DNA of 64,000 nt from Lentibacillus persicus (GCF_900112705.1 NZ_FOMR01000008.1:124001-188000); one strand, 5' to 3'. Positions 17,414-27,523 are shown, counted from the stretch's first letter. Numbers and translations are program-made. Notes: generated by a model from the sequence alone, not told the origin.

Positions 17414-18466
17414 ATATGAATCTGAACTCTCACTTTCAGGGTCTTCGCTTGTCGTGGTTGTACCATCACTGTCAGATGCGGTGGCGGACGTACTGAGATC
17501 AAGATGATTTTTCAGGACTTGCTGTGTTTCGGCAAGCGCGGTCTGATCAATTTGCCAGTAATACGTTCCTGCCGGCATATAATTGCTTCCTTCAAGGGTA
17601 AATGTTTCAAAATCGAGATTCTTTCCCTTTGTCCCGTATGAAACAAAGCTCCGCATTTCTCCAAACTTCATGTTCGTTGTCATGTTGGTGCCGACCGCAT
17701 CGATAATATTATCGTATTTTAAGATAGAGCTCATCGACATCGCCTTGTCGACAACGGCTTTAATAATATCCTGCTGCCGTTTGCCGCGTTCAATGTCGTT
17801 GTCAAGTTTTCGTGTGCGGGCAAGTGCTAAAGCTTCTTCGCCATTCAGCGTCTGTTCACCCGGCATAAGATGGATGGCACCTTCCTCATCCTTTGAGTTT
17901 TGTTCAGATAGCTCATAAGGAACATCAACGGTGATGCCGTTCACTGCATTAACCACGTCAATAAACGCCTCAAAGTTTAGTTTTACATAATAATCGACAG
18001 GGATATCCAGCAAATTTTCAACCGTTTCGCGGGTTGCATCCATTCCGCCATAGGCGTGGGCATGGTTAATTTTATCTTCGTATCCGACTTCGGGTATATA
18101 AACAAGCGAATCGCGCGGAATGCTCAGCATTTTGACGCTGTGGTCTTTCTTGTTCAGCGTTGCGAGCATGAGTGTGTCGGTCCGCGCATTATCCGAATTA
18201 TTGCGGACATCGCTGGAATCAACCCCGGCAATTAAAACCGATACATTGTCTTCAGTCGGATCAACTTTTTCCTCACGAAGGTCGGATTTCGCCTGGCTGT
18301 CTTCTTCGTAGGATTCAGAGAACACGGAATCAGCTTTGACATATAAATAAGTGCCGTATGACAAAGCGACCACCACTAAAAACATCGGGATTAATATAAA
18401 AAACGCTCTTTTTCGCAGTCTGCGTTTCTTCCTTTTTCGTATTGATTTTCTTGTTTCTTGACTCAT
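17411..18466 (-). CDS. LytR-CpsA-Psr family wall polymer ligase
   Basis: This 351-aa protein has a basic N-terminus, one membrane helix (FFILIPMFLVVVALSYGTYLYV) and an extracellular LCP domain: VLIAGVDSSDVRN, ARTDTLMLATLN, SIPRDSLVYIP, KINHAHAYGG and ALARTRKLDNDIERGKRQQ. Such proteins (TagTUV) transfer lipid-linked WTA onto peptidoglycan. The tail is Ser/Asp/Glu-rich and disordered. The open frame extends 12 codons further, but GGAGAGGA sits before the ATG at 18466, so that start is preferred. It converges on tagA with a shared terminator. Confidence 0.9.
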   Translation of the reverse strand: MSQETRKSIRKRKKRRLRKRAFFILIPMFLVVVALSYGTYLYVKADSVFSESYEEDSQAKSDLREEKVDPTEDNVSVLIAGVDSSDVRNNSDNARTDTLMLATLNKKDHSVKMLSIPRDSLVYIPEVGYEDKINHAHAYGGMDATRETVENLLDIPVDYYVKLNFEAFIDVVNAVNGITVDVPYELSEQNSKDEEGAIHLMPGEQTLNGEEALALARTRKLDNDIERGKRQQDIIKAVVDKAMSMSSILKYDNIIDAVGTNMTTNMKFGEMRSFVSYGTKGKNLDFETFTLEGSNYMPAGTYYWQIDQTALAETQQVLKNHLDLSTSATASDSDGTTTTSEDPESESSDSY

Positions 18467-18773
18467 ATGAATAGTCCTCTCCAGTAAAAACTTAATAAAC
18501 ATTTATTCAAAAATTTACATTCAGTTAATAATAGACCAATCTTAATTTTACTATGAATCGGGAGTTAAGTAAATTAGTTTTTTATGACAATTCGATTAGA
18601 AACGGGTTGCAATCGGATGTCGACTGTTAGACGAAACGTTACAGTGAGATGTTTCAGCTAAAACAAAATTTGTTGATTCGCGATTGTACCACTCCTCACT
18701 TAAAAAACAATGGTGTTTTATAACCGGCATTTATTGCTAATACTATGGATAAAATTAAAAGGAGCCAGTTGTC

Positions 18774-19724
18774 ATGCTGCAGCTCACAATTATTATTCCG
18801 CATTTTAATGACACGGCGTCTTTAAGCGAACTGCTTGATACAATTCCGGTGTCGGCTGACATACAGACCATTGTAATAGATGATCAAAGTGATCTAAGCC
18901 ACCAGGAGAAATTGATGAAACTCCACCAAACCAAAAACTTTGAGCTTTATCATAATTCGTCAGGAAAAAAAGGGGCTGGGACCTGTCGCAACATCGGCTT
19001 AAAAAATGCGAAAGGAAAATGGCTTTTATTTGCAGACGCGGATGATTATTTTATAAATGGTTTTTATGAAACGGTTCAGCGTTATTTCGAGTCAGAAGTG
19101 GATGTCGTTTACTTCAGGCCAACGAGCATTATAGCTGATACAGGTGAAGTTTCAAGCCGGCATATCCCTTTTGCAAAACTGATCAGTGATGCAGGCAGCA
19201 CAGTCAATTCAAAAAAAAGCGAGCTTTCGCTAAGATATAAATTCATTGTGCCCTGGTCAAAATTAATGCGGCGGGCGTTCGTAAATAAGTATTCTATCGA
19301 TTTTGATGACGTTATTGCAGCAAATGACGTTATGTTCGCCACAAAAGCCGGCTGGTATTTAAACGCATATGACATATCAGAAGAGGTCATATACTGCGCT
19401 ACCACGAATAAAGGGAGCCTGACGATGACGATAAATGACACAGTATTTGATGTAAGACTGAATGTGTTTATTCGACAATACCAATTCTTAAGAAAACGAC
19501 TTTCCAAAGCGGATTTTAAACTACTTGGCCTGAGCGGCCGACCATTGCTGATAAAAGCAGTTGATATAGGGTGGAAAAAACCAATTTCCGTTTTTTTAAA
19601 GCTTAAGTATCATAGGGTCCGCATTTTAGAAGCAAAACTCTTAAACCCGGTCCGTTTTGTTGAAAAAACGATGGTTATCCTTAGAAAACGCAGGCGCGAG
19701 CGTCCCTATTATATTAATAAATAA
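18774..19724 (+). CDS. GT2-family glycosyltransferase
   Basis: This 316-aa protein has a GT-A domain with TIIIPHFNDTASLSELL at the start, IVIDDQSD and the metal-binding WLLFADADDYF. The C-terminus is basic and may lie along the membrane. It adds a sugar to a wall or exopolysaccharide repeat unit; the sugar is unknown. AAAGGAG precedes the ATG. It heads a three-gene set with a flippase (12 bases on) and a TupA-like enzyme. Confidence 0.88.
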   Translation: MLQLTIIIPHFNDTASLSELLDTIPVSADIQTIVIDDQSDLSHQEKLMKLHQTKNFELYHNSSGKKGAGTCRNIGLKNAKGKWLLFADADDYFINGFYETVQRYFESEVDVVYFRPTSIIADTGEVSSRHIPFAKLISDAGSTVNSKKSELSLRYKFIVPWSKLMRRAFVNKYSIDFDDVIAANDVMFATKAGWYLNAYDISEEVIYCATTNKGSLTMTINDTVFDVRLNVFIRQYQFLRKRLSKADFKLLGLSGRPLLIKAVDIGWKKPISVFLKLKYHRVRILEAKLLNPVRFVEKTMVILRKRRRERPYYINK

Positions 19725-19736
19725 AAGGAATTACAG

Positions 19737-21011
19737 ATGAAACAAAAAATCATGACACTCGTAAACCGTCCGTTTGTGCGAAATGTATTCATCATGGCTT
19801 CCGGAACTGCTGCAGCACAGGCAGTGGCATTGGCTTTAACACCAATCATCACGAGGCTTTATGGGCCTGAAGCCTATGGTTTGATGGGCGTTTTCATGGC
19901 AATTATTCAAACGGTTGCACCAGTCGCTGCTCTCACATATCCACTTGCGATCGTGCTCCCGGAGCGGGACATGGATGCCAAGAGGTTAATGCAGTTGGGA
20001 ATCTATATTGCGGTTGGTTTGTCGCTATTCTCCACCATGGTCATTGTCGTATTTGATGAGCTGATCGTGCAGCTGTTCCGCATTGAAGCCATCGAACCAT
20101 TTTTACTGCTCATCCCGCTCGTTATCCTATTTTCAGCATTTTTGCAAACGCAGGAACAGTGGCTTGTCCGTACACATCAGTTCGCGGTTTCCGCTAAAGC
20201 CGCATTTCTGCAGGCTTTAGTCGTGCAGGGCGGGAAAGCCGGTATTGGGGTTTTTTACCCCATTCCGGCTGTGCTTATTGTGTTGACTGCTATGGGAAAT
20301 GGCGTAAAAGCACTTTTGATGGTGTTATTAAAGAGGAAATTCCGCAGCGATCAAGATGATGAGCTGTCAGCTTATCGTGATCTTGCCCAGCGTTTCAGAG
20401 ACTTCCCATCATACCGCGCGCCGCAGGTTTTACTGAATGGTGTGTCGCAAAATATACCTGTCTTGCTGTTATCCAGTTTTTTTGGACCTGCGTCGGCGGG
20501 ATTTTACAGCTTAGGACGGACAGTTTTAAGTCTTCCCATCCAATTAATCGGCAAATCAGCCGGTGATGTGTTTTATCCACGCGTTACCGAGGCAAAACGC
20601 AACAATGAAAATGTTGCACGCTTAATCGGAAAAGCCACGCTTGGACTTGCCGCAATTGGCGTTATTCCATTCGGCATCATGATCGTGTTGGGGCCATGGC
20701 TCTTCAGCTTTGTGTTTGGTGCTGATTGGGGAGTTGCCGGTGAATATGCGCGTTGGATGTCACTTTGGATTTTTTTTATATTCATCAATCAGCCGGCAAT
20801 TAATGCGTTGCCGGTACTCAAGGCGCAAGGATTTTTTCTGAAATATTCGGTTGTAACAGTCATCATACGGACAGGCGCTATGCTGAGCGGGTACGCGCTG
20901 TTTGCTGATGATGTGGCGGCAATTGCTTCATTCAGTGCTGCAGCGGCTCTTTTGAGTATCGGCTTGATTGTAATGACACTGCGAATTGCAAGAAGAAAAG
21001 AGGTTAACTAA
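19737..21011 (+). CDS. Polysaccharide flippase of the Wzx/MATE-like superfamily
   Basis: The 424-aa polytopic protein has about 12 hydrophobic segments and the start FIMASGTAAAQAVALALTPIITRLYGPEAYG, typical of O-antigen/teichuronic acid flippases (TuaB, Wzx). It should move a lipid-linked repeat unit outward. Its stop is directly followed by the ATG of the TupA-like gene, indicating translational coupling. The TagGH exporter elsewhere in the locus suggests a second, separate polymer uses this flippase. Confidence 0.88.
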   Translation: MKQKIMTLVNRPFVRNVFIMASGTAAAQAVALALTPIITRLYGPEAYGLMGVFMAIIQTVAPVAALTYPLAIVLPERDMDAKRLMQLGIYIAVGLSLFSTMVIVVFDELIVQLFRIEAIEPFLLLIPLVILFSAFLQTQEQWLVRTHQFAVSAKAAFLQALVVQGGKAGIGVFYPIPAVLIVLTAMGNGVKALLMVLLKRKFRSDQDDELSAYRDLAQRFRDFPSYRAPQVLLNGVSQNIPVLLLSSFFGPASAGFYSLGRTVLSLPIQLIGKSAGDVFYPRVTEAKRNNENVARLIGKATLGLAAIGVIPFGIMIVLGPWLFSFVFGADWGVAGEYARWMSLWIFFIFINQPAINALPVLKAQGFFLKYSVVTVIIRTGAMLSGYALFADDVAAIASFSAAAALLSIGLIVMTLRIARRKEVN

Positions 21012-21941
21012 ATGGTACAGATCAAAACACAGCTTAAGAACAATGCACTTTTCAGCCGGGCCTATTCACAGTTTATCCCACGGTTCATTCAGATTTCACC
21101 ATATTTAGCAACGAAATTTCTCTACAAAAGGGCCACGAAAAAACCGCTTAATTTACGGAATCCAACTAATTTTAACGAAAAGATTCAGTGGCTGAAACTG
21201 TACTGGCAGCATCCACTCGTTGTAACTTGCGGTGATAAGTACGAGCTGCGTCATTATGCCAAAGAGGCAGGATGCGAGGTTATTTTAAATGATTTATATG
21301 GTGTTTATGCAAATGCGTCAGAAATTGATTGGGCTGCTCTTCCGCAAAAGTTTGTATTGAAGGTGACCAGCGGGTGCGGGTTTAATATTGTGTGTCCGGA
21401 TAAACAACAGCTGGATAAGAAAGCTGCAGCAGCAAAACTGAATCACTGGCTGCAAATCGACTATGGTCTGGAACGTGCCGAACTGCATTACTCCAAAATG
21501 ACCCCACGCATCATATGTGAAAAATTTATCGAGACAGAAGACGGCGCGCTTCCCATTGATTATAAAATTTTTTGCTTTCATGGGACGCCGAGGCTGGTGC
21601 TGGTGGCACTCGACCGGGCAACTGAAGTTAAGCGTTTCTTTTTTGACCTGGACTGGAACCCAATCGATTTTGAAAAAGGATCAGCGACTGCAGAGCCCGA
21701 CAACGTCACACCGCCAAAATCTTTCAAAGACATGCTGTATTACGCTGAAAAACTCGCAACCCCTTTTCTCTTTGTCCGCATCGACTTTTACGATGCAGAC
21801 GGCCAGCCAGTCCTGGGCGAAATGACCTTCACCCCCGATCGCGGCATGGCCACACATTATAACGAAACCACCCTCAACACACTCGGCAACATGATTCACC
21901 TCCCCCGGGACAAGGGGACGGCATCGCTGTCCCCCGAGTGA
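21012..21941 (+). CDS. TupA-like ATP-grasp ligase (teichuronopeptide type)
   Basis: This 309-aa protein matches the TupA-like ATP-grasp family: RNPTNFNEKIQWLKLYW near the N-terminus, FVLKVTSGCGFNIVC as the nucleotide loop, IICEKFIETEDGALPIDYKIFCFHG and a metal site in LGEMTFTPDRGM. TupA is named from teichuronopeptide synthesis in alkaliphilic Bacillus, where an amino acid or peptide is linked to a uronic acid polymer. The last residues after IHLPRDKG (TASLSPE) are encoded by a GGGGAC hairpin repeat that invaded the 3' end of the gene, so the native C-terminus was probably different. Confidence 0.85.
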   Translation: MVQIKTQLKNNALFSRAYSQFIPRFIQISPYLATKFLYKRATKKPLNLRNPTNFNEKIQWLKLYWQHPLVVTCGDKYELRHYAKEAGCEVILNDLYGVYANASEIDWAALPQKFVLKVTSGCGFNIVCPDKQQLDKKAAAAKLNHWLQIDYGLERAELHYSKMTPRIICEKFIETEDGALPIDYKIFCFHGTPRLVLVALDRATEVKRFFFDLDWNPIDFEKGSATAEPDNVTPPKSFKDMLYYAEKLATPFLFVRIDFYDADGQPVLGEMTFTPDRGMATHYNETTLNTLGNMIHLPRDKGTASLSPE

Positions 21942-21987
21942 GTGGGACAAGAGCGGGGGACAAGGGGACGTGATCGATGTCCCCCGG
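21906..21987. repeat. Two GGGGACAAGGGGACG ... TGTCCCC hairpin repeats
   Basis: Two units, each GGGACAAGGGGACG followed after about 7 bases by TGTCCCCC, lie at 21906-21937 and 21955-21987. The first overlaps the 3' end of the tupA-like CDS. They look like REP-type palindromes, and the second may end transcription weakly. Confidence 0.7.
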
Positions 21988-22130
21988 TTATTTCTTTAGC
22001 ATCAATTTGCCATTTCCGAACAACCCCTTCTGATTAAACGATAGGACCCAGTCGTAAGAAAGTTTTCTAAAAATATTTACCCCCGTCCCGCCTTTCCCTT
22101 CGATTATAGAGGTGAAGGGAGGTGACAGAC

Positions 22131-22355
22131 ATGGCTGAACAACAGATGGTTGGTTCACGGATGCGTTTGGTTCTGGATGATGGCATTGATGAGACGTCCG
22201 GTAAGCAGCTTTTTAAGTCAAAAGGATTCAATAATGTAAAAACGTCAGCGACTGCTGACCAGCTTTATGCGATCGCAACAGCGGTGACGGGACTGCAGGA
22301 GCGCCCACTTATAACTGTGGAGCGTAATGATGAATCCGAAATCACAGCCGTGTAA
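22131..22355 (+). CDS. DUF1659 family small protein
   Basis: This 74-aa protein (GSRMRLVLDDGIDETSG, FNNVKTSATADQLYAIATAV, LITVERNDESEI) matches the DUF1659 family of small soluble proteins common in Bacillaceae. Function is unknown. The start is the ATG after GGGAGGTGA; an in-frame GTG nine bases earlier is part of the ribosome site. It is paired with a DUF2922 protein downstream, an arrangement often seen in this family. Confidence 0.8.
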   Translation: MAEQQMVGSRMRLVLDDGIDETSGKQLFKSKGFNNVKTSATADQLYAIATAVTGLQERPLITVERNDESEITAV

Positions 22356-22466
22356 GCGAGCGGTGGCACGTGTGAGCTTGCTTGTTAAAGATGAGCTTCA
22401 CGCACGTTCCGGCGGCTTAAATTTGGTGCGTTGCTCGTACACGTGACAGGGGGAGGGGGTGACGAA

Positions 22467-22682
22467 ATGAGGAAGCTTGAGTTGAAATTCTTAAACGAAG
22501 ACGGCAAAACCGTGACATATTCGCTGGAGGAGCCGATTGAACCAGCTGATCCGCAAGCTATTAAATCGGCGATGGACGAAATTATTGCCCAGAACGCCTT
22601 CACATCCACAGGCGGTGACGTCGTTTCGATCAAAGAAGCACGAATCGTTGAACGAACAGTTGAGGAAATCGAGTTAGGATAA
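22467..22682 (+). CDS. DUF2922 family small protein
   Basis: This 71-aa protein (KLELKFLNEDGKTVTYSL, DPQAIKSAMDEII, GGDVVSIKEARIVERT) fits DUF2922, a small soluble family of unknown role found next to DUF1659. The open frame begins at 22431, but GGAGGGGGTGA lies just before the ATG at 22467, fixing the start. A strong terminator follows directly. Confidence 0.8.
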   Translation: MRKLELKFLNEDGKTVTYSLEEPIEPADPQAIKSAMDEIIAQNAFTSTGGDVVSIKEARIVERTVEEIELG

Positions 22683-22722
22683 ATAAAACGGAGAAGGGGT
22701 CTGACCCCTTCTTCGTTTTATT
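22682..22722. terminator. Bidirectional terminator, also a GGGGTC ... GACCCC palindrome
   Basis: AATAAAACG-GAGAAGGGGTC and GACCCCTTCTTCGTTTTATT pair almost perfectly around a tiny loop, with A- and T-rich ends on both strands. The DUF2922 stop lies at the left edge and the SOD stop inside the right arm. Confidence 0.85.
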
Positions 22723-23305
22723 CGCTGATTGTGCCGCATGCAAAGCGATCACCGGCATCACCTGATGGCTGTGATTCGCCGTCATCTTTGCCTTCATGGA
22801 TGACCAGAGCTGTACCGCCATCGCCAAGCAGTGAGTTGTCCTGGCCGCTTTCCAGTGTGACGTTTTTTGCCAGATAAGACATTCTTACCGTTCCATCTTC
22901 GCCAACTGTGATATTTGGCAAGTCACCTGCGTGCGGCCCTTTTTCGGTATCAAATCCATGGTCGCTATCATCGGGGTTGAAATGCCCGCCTGCCGATTTA
23001 AAGTCCGGTGCTTCACACTGGCCATTTTCATGTATATGGAAACCGTGTGTGCCTTTTGGAATGTTTGTCCCTTCAAACGTAATGTTGACGCCATTTGAGG
23101 TCTGCTGCAATTCGGCCGTGGCAACTGATTCATCATCTCCGTTCATTAAATCAACCGTTACAGGTTCTCCACTGCTTTCTTCCTGCTGGCTGCTAGTTTC
23201 CTCCGTATTGTTTTGCTGGTCCGAATCATTATTTCCACTCCCTCCACAAGCTGTTAGAACAACGATGACCGTTAACAGCATCAGCAGGAATATCCAGCGT
23301 TTCAT
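22718..23305 (-). CDS. sodC: Cu/Zn superoxide dismutase lipoprotein
   Basis: The 195-aa protein has a lipoprotein signal (LTAC, Cys20), a Ser/Glu/Gln-rich linker and a Cu/Zn SOD domain (about 48-195). All metal ligands are visible: two His in GFHIHENG, bridging His in GGHFNP, then the DHG and PHAGDLPNI His residues with the Asp, and the last His in LVIHEGKDD. The Cys pair (GQCEAP and RFACGT) for the disulfide is present. With a full copper site it should be an active superoxide scavenger on the outer membrane face, unlike family members that lost a copper ligand. Confidence 0.92.
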   Translation of the reverse strand: MKRWIFLLMLLTVIVVLTACGGSGNNDSDQQNNTEETSSQQEESSGEPVTVDLMNGDDESVATAELQQTSNGVNITFEGTNIPKGTHGFHIHENGQCEAPDFKSAGGHFNPDDSDHGFDTEKGPHAGDLPNITVGEDGTVRMSYLAKNVTLESGQDNSLLGDGGTALVIHEGKDDGESQPSGDAGDRFACGTISE

Positions 23306-23519
23306 TCAAAAACCCCTTTCCTGATAATTTACTGTCAATTTTACCGGGAAAACGATCGTTTAAACGGAAGGAAAGCATAATTCGTTCTTAATGACTAGGC
23401 TTAAATTAATATGATTCGAATAGCCCGGGTTCGTTTCACGTGTGGCCCTAATAAATTTAGGGGGGGTGTATTTCAAACGCCGACCAAAATTGATAAATCT
23501 ACATATCCATGCGAACGCT

Positions 23520-24404
23520 TTATGCCTTAAACGTTTCCGCCATGTTAATAAATTCTTCTACGGCGTATGGCATATATTTTTCTTTATTCCAGATCATCGT
23601 CAATTCGAGGTTAACAACGGGCTGTGTGAATGGAATGGCCACGAGTTTATCATTCTCAATTTGCTTGCAAATCCGGCTTGGCAAAAGTGTACTTCCGAGC
23701 TTGGCACCCGTCATTTCGATCATAAAGTCTTTCTGCGAGCTTTCACAGACGACTTTTGGATCGAATCCGTAATAGGCACACGCTTCCATAATCCGGTCAT
23801 GGAGTGAAAAGTCGTGCCGGTATAAAATGAGCGGCTCATTTTCGAGCCTCGAAAAATCAATCTCGTCTTTTTCAGAGAGCGGATTATCTTTATGCACCAT
23901 CAGCATGAGCGGGTCTTTCAAGAGCGAAATCGTTTCCAAATTATCCCGTTTAGCCGGCAGATTGCAGATAAGTCCGATGTCGAGGTCACCCTCACTGATA
24001 CCTTCTCTGATTGTATTGCTGCCGACTTCGGTTAGCAGCAGATCAATAGACGGGTAGGCTTCTTTGTAGCGGCTGATTAAAGCAGCAAAAAAAGCAGCAC
24101 CGATAATGGGAGGGATGCCGATTTTGATTTCGCCTTTCTTTAAATCGATCACATCCTCAAGCTCTGATGTCAGGTTATCAAATGAGTCGAGCACTTTTTT
24201 GGCATTATTCAAAAAAGCTTCTCCCGCATCGGTCAGTTCAAGCTGGTAAGCTCCCCGATCAAAAAGTGCAGCACCGACTTCGGCTTCCAGATTTTTAATC
24301 GTTTTGCTCAATGAAGGCTGTGAAATATGCAGCGTTTGTGCTGCGCGTGTCACATTCAGTTCTCGTGCGACTTCGGCAAAACACGCCAATTGCCTGATAT
24401 CCAT
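23520..24404 (-). CDS. LysR-family transcriptional regulator
   Basis: This 294-aa protein has an N-terminal winged helix (LACFAEVARELNVTRAAQTLHISQPSLSKTIKNLE) and a periplasmic-binding-like effector domain (about 90-290: IKIGIPPIIGAAFF, LDIGLICNLP). It is divergent from malate synthase G with about 145 bases between, the usual layout of a LysR activator and its target. The effector may be glyoxylate or a related acid. The 214 bases after its stop (23306-23519) contain no gene. Confidence 0.92.
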   Translation of the reverse strand: MDIRQLACFAEVARELNVTRAAQTLHISQPSLSKTIKNLEAEVGAALFDRGAYQLELTDAGEAFLNNAKKVLDSFDNLTSELEDVIDLKKGEIKIGIPPIIGAAFFAALISRYKEAYPSIDLLLTEVGSNTIREGISEGDLDIGLICNLPAKRDNLETISLLKDPLMLMVHKDNPLSEKDEIDFSRLENEPLILYRHDFSLHDRIMEACAYYGFDPKVVCESSQKDFMIEMTGAKLGSTLLPSRICKQIENDKLVAIPFTQPVVNLELTMIWNKEKYMPYAVEEFINMAETFKA

Positions 24405-24442
24405 GCGAACCCACGCCCCTCAATGTGTTGTTAAGTCCAATC

Positions 24443-24520
24443 ATACATCAAGGTATAGCTAAAAGGAATAGTGTTTATGCAAAACATGTATTTTAGTTTT
24501 AGCGCAGGCGCCATTATAAT
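24443..24520 (+). promoter_or_regulatory. Candidate LysR site and promoter of malate synthase G
   Basis: ATAC-N6-GTAT (24443-24456) is a small inverted repeat of the type bound by LysR proteins, and TATAAT lies at 24515-24520 without a good -35 box. This fits an activator-dependent promoter. The operator assignment is tentative. Confidence 0.4.
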
Positions 24521-24550
24521 AGAGAAAAGAACAAAGGGGAGGATTCAACG

Positions 24551-26725
24551 ATGACAGATTATATCAAATCAGGAAACTTGCACGTCGCCAAGGAACTCTA
24601 TGACTTTGTCAATTCAGAGGCGCTGCCGGGAACAGGGCTGAATCAGGATAAATTTTGGGAAGATGTTGAACAGCTTGTCGCTGATTTAACGCCGAAAAAT
24701 AAAGCGTTGTTAGAAACGCGTGAAGCGATGCAAAAACAGATCGATAAGTGGCACAAGGAAAATACGTTTGAACCTGATCAATACAAGGCGTTTCTGAAAG
24801 ATATCGGCTATTTGGAGCCTGACGTGGCAGACGTTAATATTACTACCGAAAATGTCGATGAGGTCATTACCAAACAGGCCGGACCGCAATTGGTTGTACC
24901 GATTGATAATGCGCGCTATGCTTTGAATGCCGCCAATGCGCGCTGGGGTTCGCTGTATGATGCGCTTTACGGCACCGACGTGATCAGCGAAGAAAACGGT
25001 GCTGCGAAGACGGCACAGTATAACCCGGTGCGTGGTGATAAAGTTATCGCATTTGCCAAAGACTTTCTTGATGACAATCTGCCGCTTGAATCCGCCTCTC
25101 ACAAAGACGTGACACGTTATGCGGTTCAATCGGGAAAACTTCAGGTGACCTTGAAGAACGGCAGCACTATCGGGTTGAAAGATGCGTCCCAGTTTGCAGG
25201 CTATCAGGGGGCAGCTGATACGCCTGAAGCGGTCTTGCTCGTGAACAACGGTTTGCACGTCGAAATTCAAATTGACCCGGATCATCCGATCGGCAAGACT
25301 GATCCCGCCGGTGTCAAAGACGTTTTCATGGAGTCGGCAACAACGAGCATTATGGACTGTGAGGACTCGGTGGCTGCCGTTGACGCGGAAGACAAAACGC
25401 ACATTTACCGCAATTGGCTCGGCTTGAGCCGGGGTGATTTAACCGCGTCGTTCAGCAAAAATGGAAAAACGGTAACACGTGAATTGAACCCTGACCGGAT
25501 ATATACCGGACCGAATGGTGAGGAAATCAGTCGGAACGGCCGTGTGCTTATGTTTGTGCGCAATGTCGGGCACCTGATGACCAACAATGCCATCCTCGAT
25601 GAAAACGGGGATGAAGTGTTTGAGGGCATTATGGATGGTATATTCACCAGTTTGATGGCGAAGCACAGCCTGCTTGGGAATGGCAAATATCAAAACTCGC
25701 AAACCGGCTCGGTCTATATCGTAAAGCCGAAAATGCACGGGTCTAGAGAAGCAGCGTTTGCCAATGAATTGTTCAGCCGTGTTGAAGACATGCTCGACAT
25801 GGCGCGAAACACGCTGAAAATCGGTTTGATGGATGAAGAACGCCGAACCACACTGAATTTGAAAAATTGCATTAACGAAGTGCGCGAGCGTGTTGTGTTC
25901 ATTAATACCGGTTTCCTTGACCGTACCGGTGATGAGATTCATACATCAATGGAAGCGGGTCCGATGATTCGAAAAGGTGATATGAAAGCATCGGCTTGGC
26001 TGAACGGTTACGAGAAAAATAATGTGGCAACAGGCCTCAGTACCGGTTTGAAAGGCAAAGCACAAATCGGCAAAGGCATGTGGGCGATGCCGGACTTGAT
26101 GGCTGACATGCTCGAGCAAAAAATTGGTCACTTGAAAGCAGGCGGCAATACCGCGTGGGTGCCGTCACCGACGGCCGCGACGCTGCACGCATTGCATTAT
26201 CATCAGGTTGATGTGAAAGAAATACAAGCGGAAATCGAGAACAGCCTGCAAAACTATCAGGACGATATTTTGCAGATTCCGGTAGCGCAGCAGACAAATT
26301 GGTCCGCAGACGAAATTCAGGAAGAACTGGACAACAGCTCGCAGACCCTTCTCGGTTATGTTGTCCGCTGGGTCGAACAGGGTGTCGGCTGCTCAAAAGT
26401 GCCTGATATTAATGATGTGGCGTTGATGGAAGATCGTGCGACATTGCGCATCTCCAGTCAAATGCTCACCAACTGGCTTTACCATGGCATCTGCACCGAG
26501 GAGCAGATGATGGAAACGCTGAAGCGGATGGCTAAAGTCGTTGACAGGCAAAATGCCGGCGATGCCGCATACCGTCCAATGGCGCCCGACTATGACAGCT
26601 CGATTGCATTCCAGGCAGCATGCGACCTCGTCTTTAAAGGACGCGAACAACCGAGCGGCTACACCGAGCCGATTTTGCATAAAAGACGGTTGGAAGTGAA
26701 AGAAGCCGTAAATACAGTGAAGTAA
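24551..26725 (+). CDS. glcB: Malate synthase G
   Basis: The 724-aa enzyme condenses glyoxylate with acetyl-CoA to malate. Family motifs visible include [39 protein letters not shown] (catalytic region), [31 protein letters not shown] and the C-terminal [25 protein letters not shown]. Length is typical for the monomeric G isoform. No isocitrate lyase is nearby, so it may serve glycolate/glyoxylate use under the divergent LysR regulator. GGGGAGG precedes the ATG. Confidence 0.97.
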   Translation: MTDYIKSGNLHVAKELYDFVNSEALPGTGLNQDKFWEDVEQLVADLTPKNKALLETREAMQKQIDKWHKENTFEPDQYKAFLKDIGYLEPDVADVNITTENVDEVITKQAGPQLVVPIDNARYALNAANARWGSLYDALYGTDVISEENGAAKTAQYNPVRGDKVIAFAKDFLDDNLPLESASHKDVTRYAVQSGKLQVTLKNGSTIGLKDASQFAGYQGAADTPEAVLLVNNGLHVEIQIDPDHPIGKTDPAGVKDVFMESATTSIMDCEDSVAAVDAEDKTHIYRNWLGLSRGDLTASFSKNGKTVTRELNPDRIYTGPNGEEISRNGRVLMFVRNVGHLMTNNAILDENGDEVFEGIMDGIFTSLMAKHSLLGNGKYQNSQTGSVYIVKPKMHGSREAAFANELFSRVEDMLDMARNTLKIGLMDEERRTTLNLKNCINEVRERVVFINTGFLDRTGDEIHTSMEAGPMIRKGDMKASAWLNGYEKNNVATGLSTGLKGKAQIGKGMWAMPDLMADMLEQKIGHLKAGGNTAWVPSPTAATLHALHYHQVDVKEIQAEIENSLQNYQDDILQIPVAQQTNWSADEIQEELDNSSQTLLGYVVRWVEQGVGCSKVPDINDVALMEDRATLRISSQMLTNWLYHGICTEEQMMETLKRMAKVVDRQNAGDAAYRPMAPDYDSSIAFQAACDLVFKGREQPSGYTEPILHKRRLEVKEAVNTVK

Positions 26726-26728
26726 ATT

Positions 26729-26759
26729 GAAAGCCGGGGTGGTGCACACCCCGGCTTTC
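26729..26759 (+). terminator. Terminator after malate synthase G
   Basis: GAAAGCCGGGGTG and CACCCCGGCTTTC form a perfect 13-bp stem around GTGCA, followed by CGTTTG. The U-run is weak. Confidence 0.75.
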
Positions 26760-26838
26760 GTTTGCGCTGAACGGTTGGCATGAAGCTGCCTATTTTGGAT
26801 GTGGGAGGAGTGCTGTTTCGCGCAGGGGGCGGCGGGGC

Positions 26839-27260
26839 AGTGCGAGGACGCTTCGGAGCCGTGCGGGATCAGTGCCAAATCGTGCGAGAGCGCTTCTGGA
26901 CCGTGCGTGCTCAGCACCGGATCGTGCGAGAGCGCTTCTGAACCGTGCGAGAACGCACCCGAACCGTGCGAGATCAACTCAGAAACGTGCGGGATGACCA
27001 TCAAAACGTGCAACAGCAACCCCAAACCGTGCGAGAACGCCTCGAAACCGTGCGAGGTCATCGCCAAACCGTGCGAGAACGCCTCGAAATCGTGCGGGGT
27101 CATCGCCAAACCGTGCGAGAACGCCTCGAAATCGTGCGGGGTCATCGCCAAACCGTGCGAGAACACATCGGAACCGTGCGAGAAGTTCCCGAAATCGTGC
27201 GACAACCACTCCGAACCGTGCGGGAACACCGAAAAATCGTGCGACAATGACTTCGGAAAC
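26839..27260 (+). repeat. CGTGCG array 1: 20 units at 21-bp pitch
   Basis: The core CGTGCG (usually followed by AG, GG or AC) recurs at 26839, 26860, 26881 and so on to 27238, every step exactly 21 bp. A few cores are degenerate. Each unit is a constant core, a variable stretch of about 10 bases, and a preceding AA[AC][CT]. Some neighbouring units repeat as pairs (27049-27133). Long frames are open in several registers because 21 is a multiple of three, but none has a ribosome site. The stretch 27261-27420 shows no gene. Confidence 0.92.
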
Positions 27261-27439
27261 GGTCCGCAAACACCCCCCAATCGGTGCAGCACATGCTTCA
27301 CCACGTACGGCAAAGTCGGGTTTTTTGTTTCAGCCCAGCTCCCCTTTTACACCCCTTGCCCTTCATGCATCTTATCCCACCTCACAGCAATCAAGCCTCT
27401 CCCACATAATGACCATTAATTGTCAAAATAAAATTTATG

Positions 27440-27469
27440 TTGACAGTAAGTAGTCAAATCTGATACATT
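27440..27469 (+). promoter_or_regulatory. Predicted sigma-A promoter of the sialic acid operon
   Basis: TTGACA and TACATT are 18 bases apart, 55 bases before the nanE start. No clear inverted operator for the RpiR regulator could be fixed. Confidence 0.5.
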
Positions 27470-27523
27470 GCTATCAATGAAATCGTTTTAATAAAGTGGC
27501 AGAAATAAGTAAGGGGACTTTTT

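Noticed and set aside
26945-27250. Repeat-rich protein genes in the CGTGCG arrays (heptapeptide patterns such as TVRERLE or PARFRGV)
   Set aside because: A 21-bp unit without stops keeps many frames open on both strands. None has a ribosome site or a preferred frame across arrays. Translation is not fully excluded.
26839-27260. CRISPR array
   Set aside because: The constant part is only 6-8 bases and the pitch is 21 bp. There is no room for normal repeats plus spacers, and no cas genes are present.
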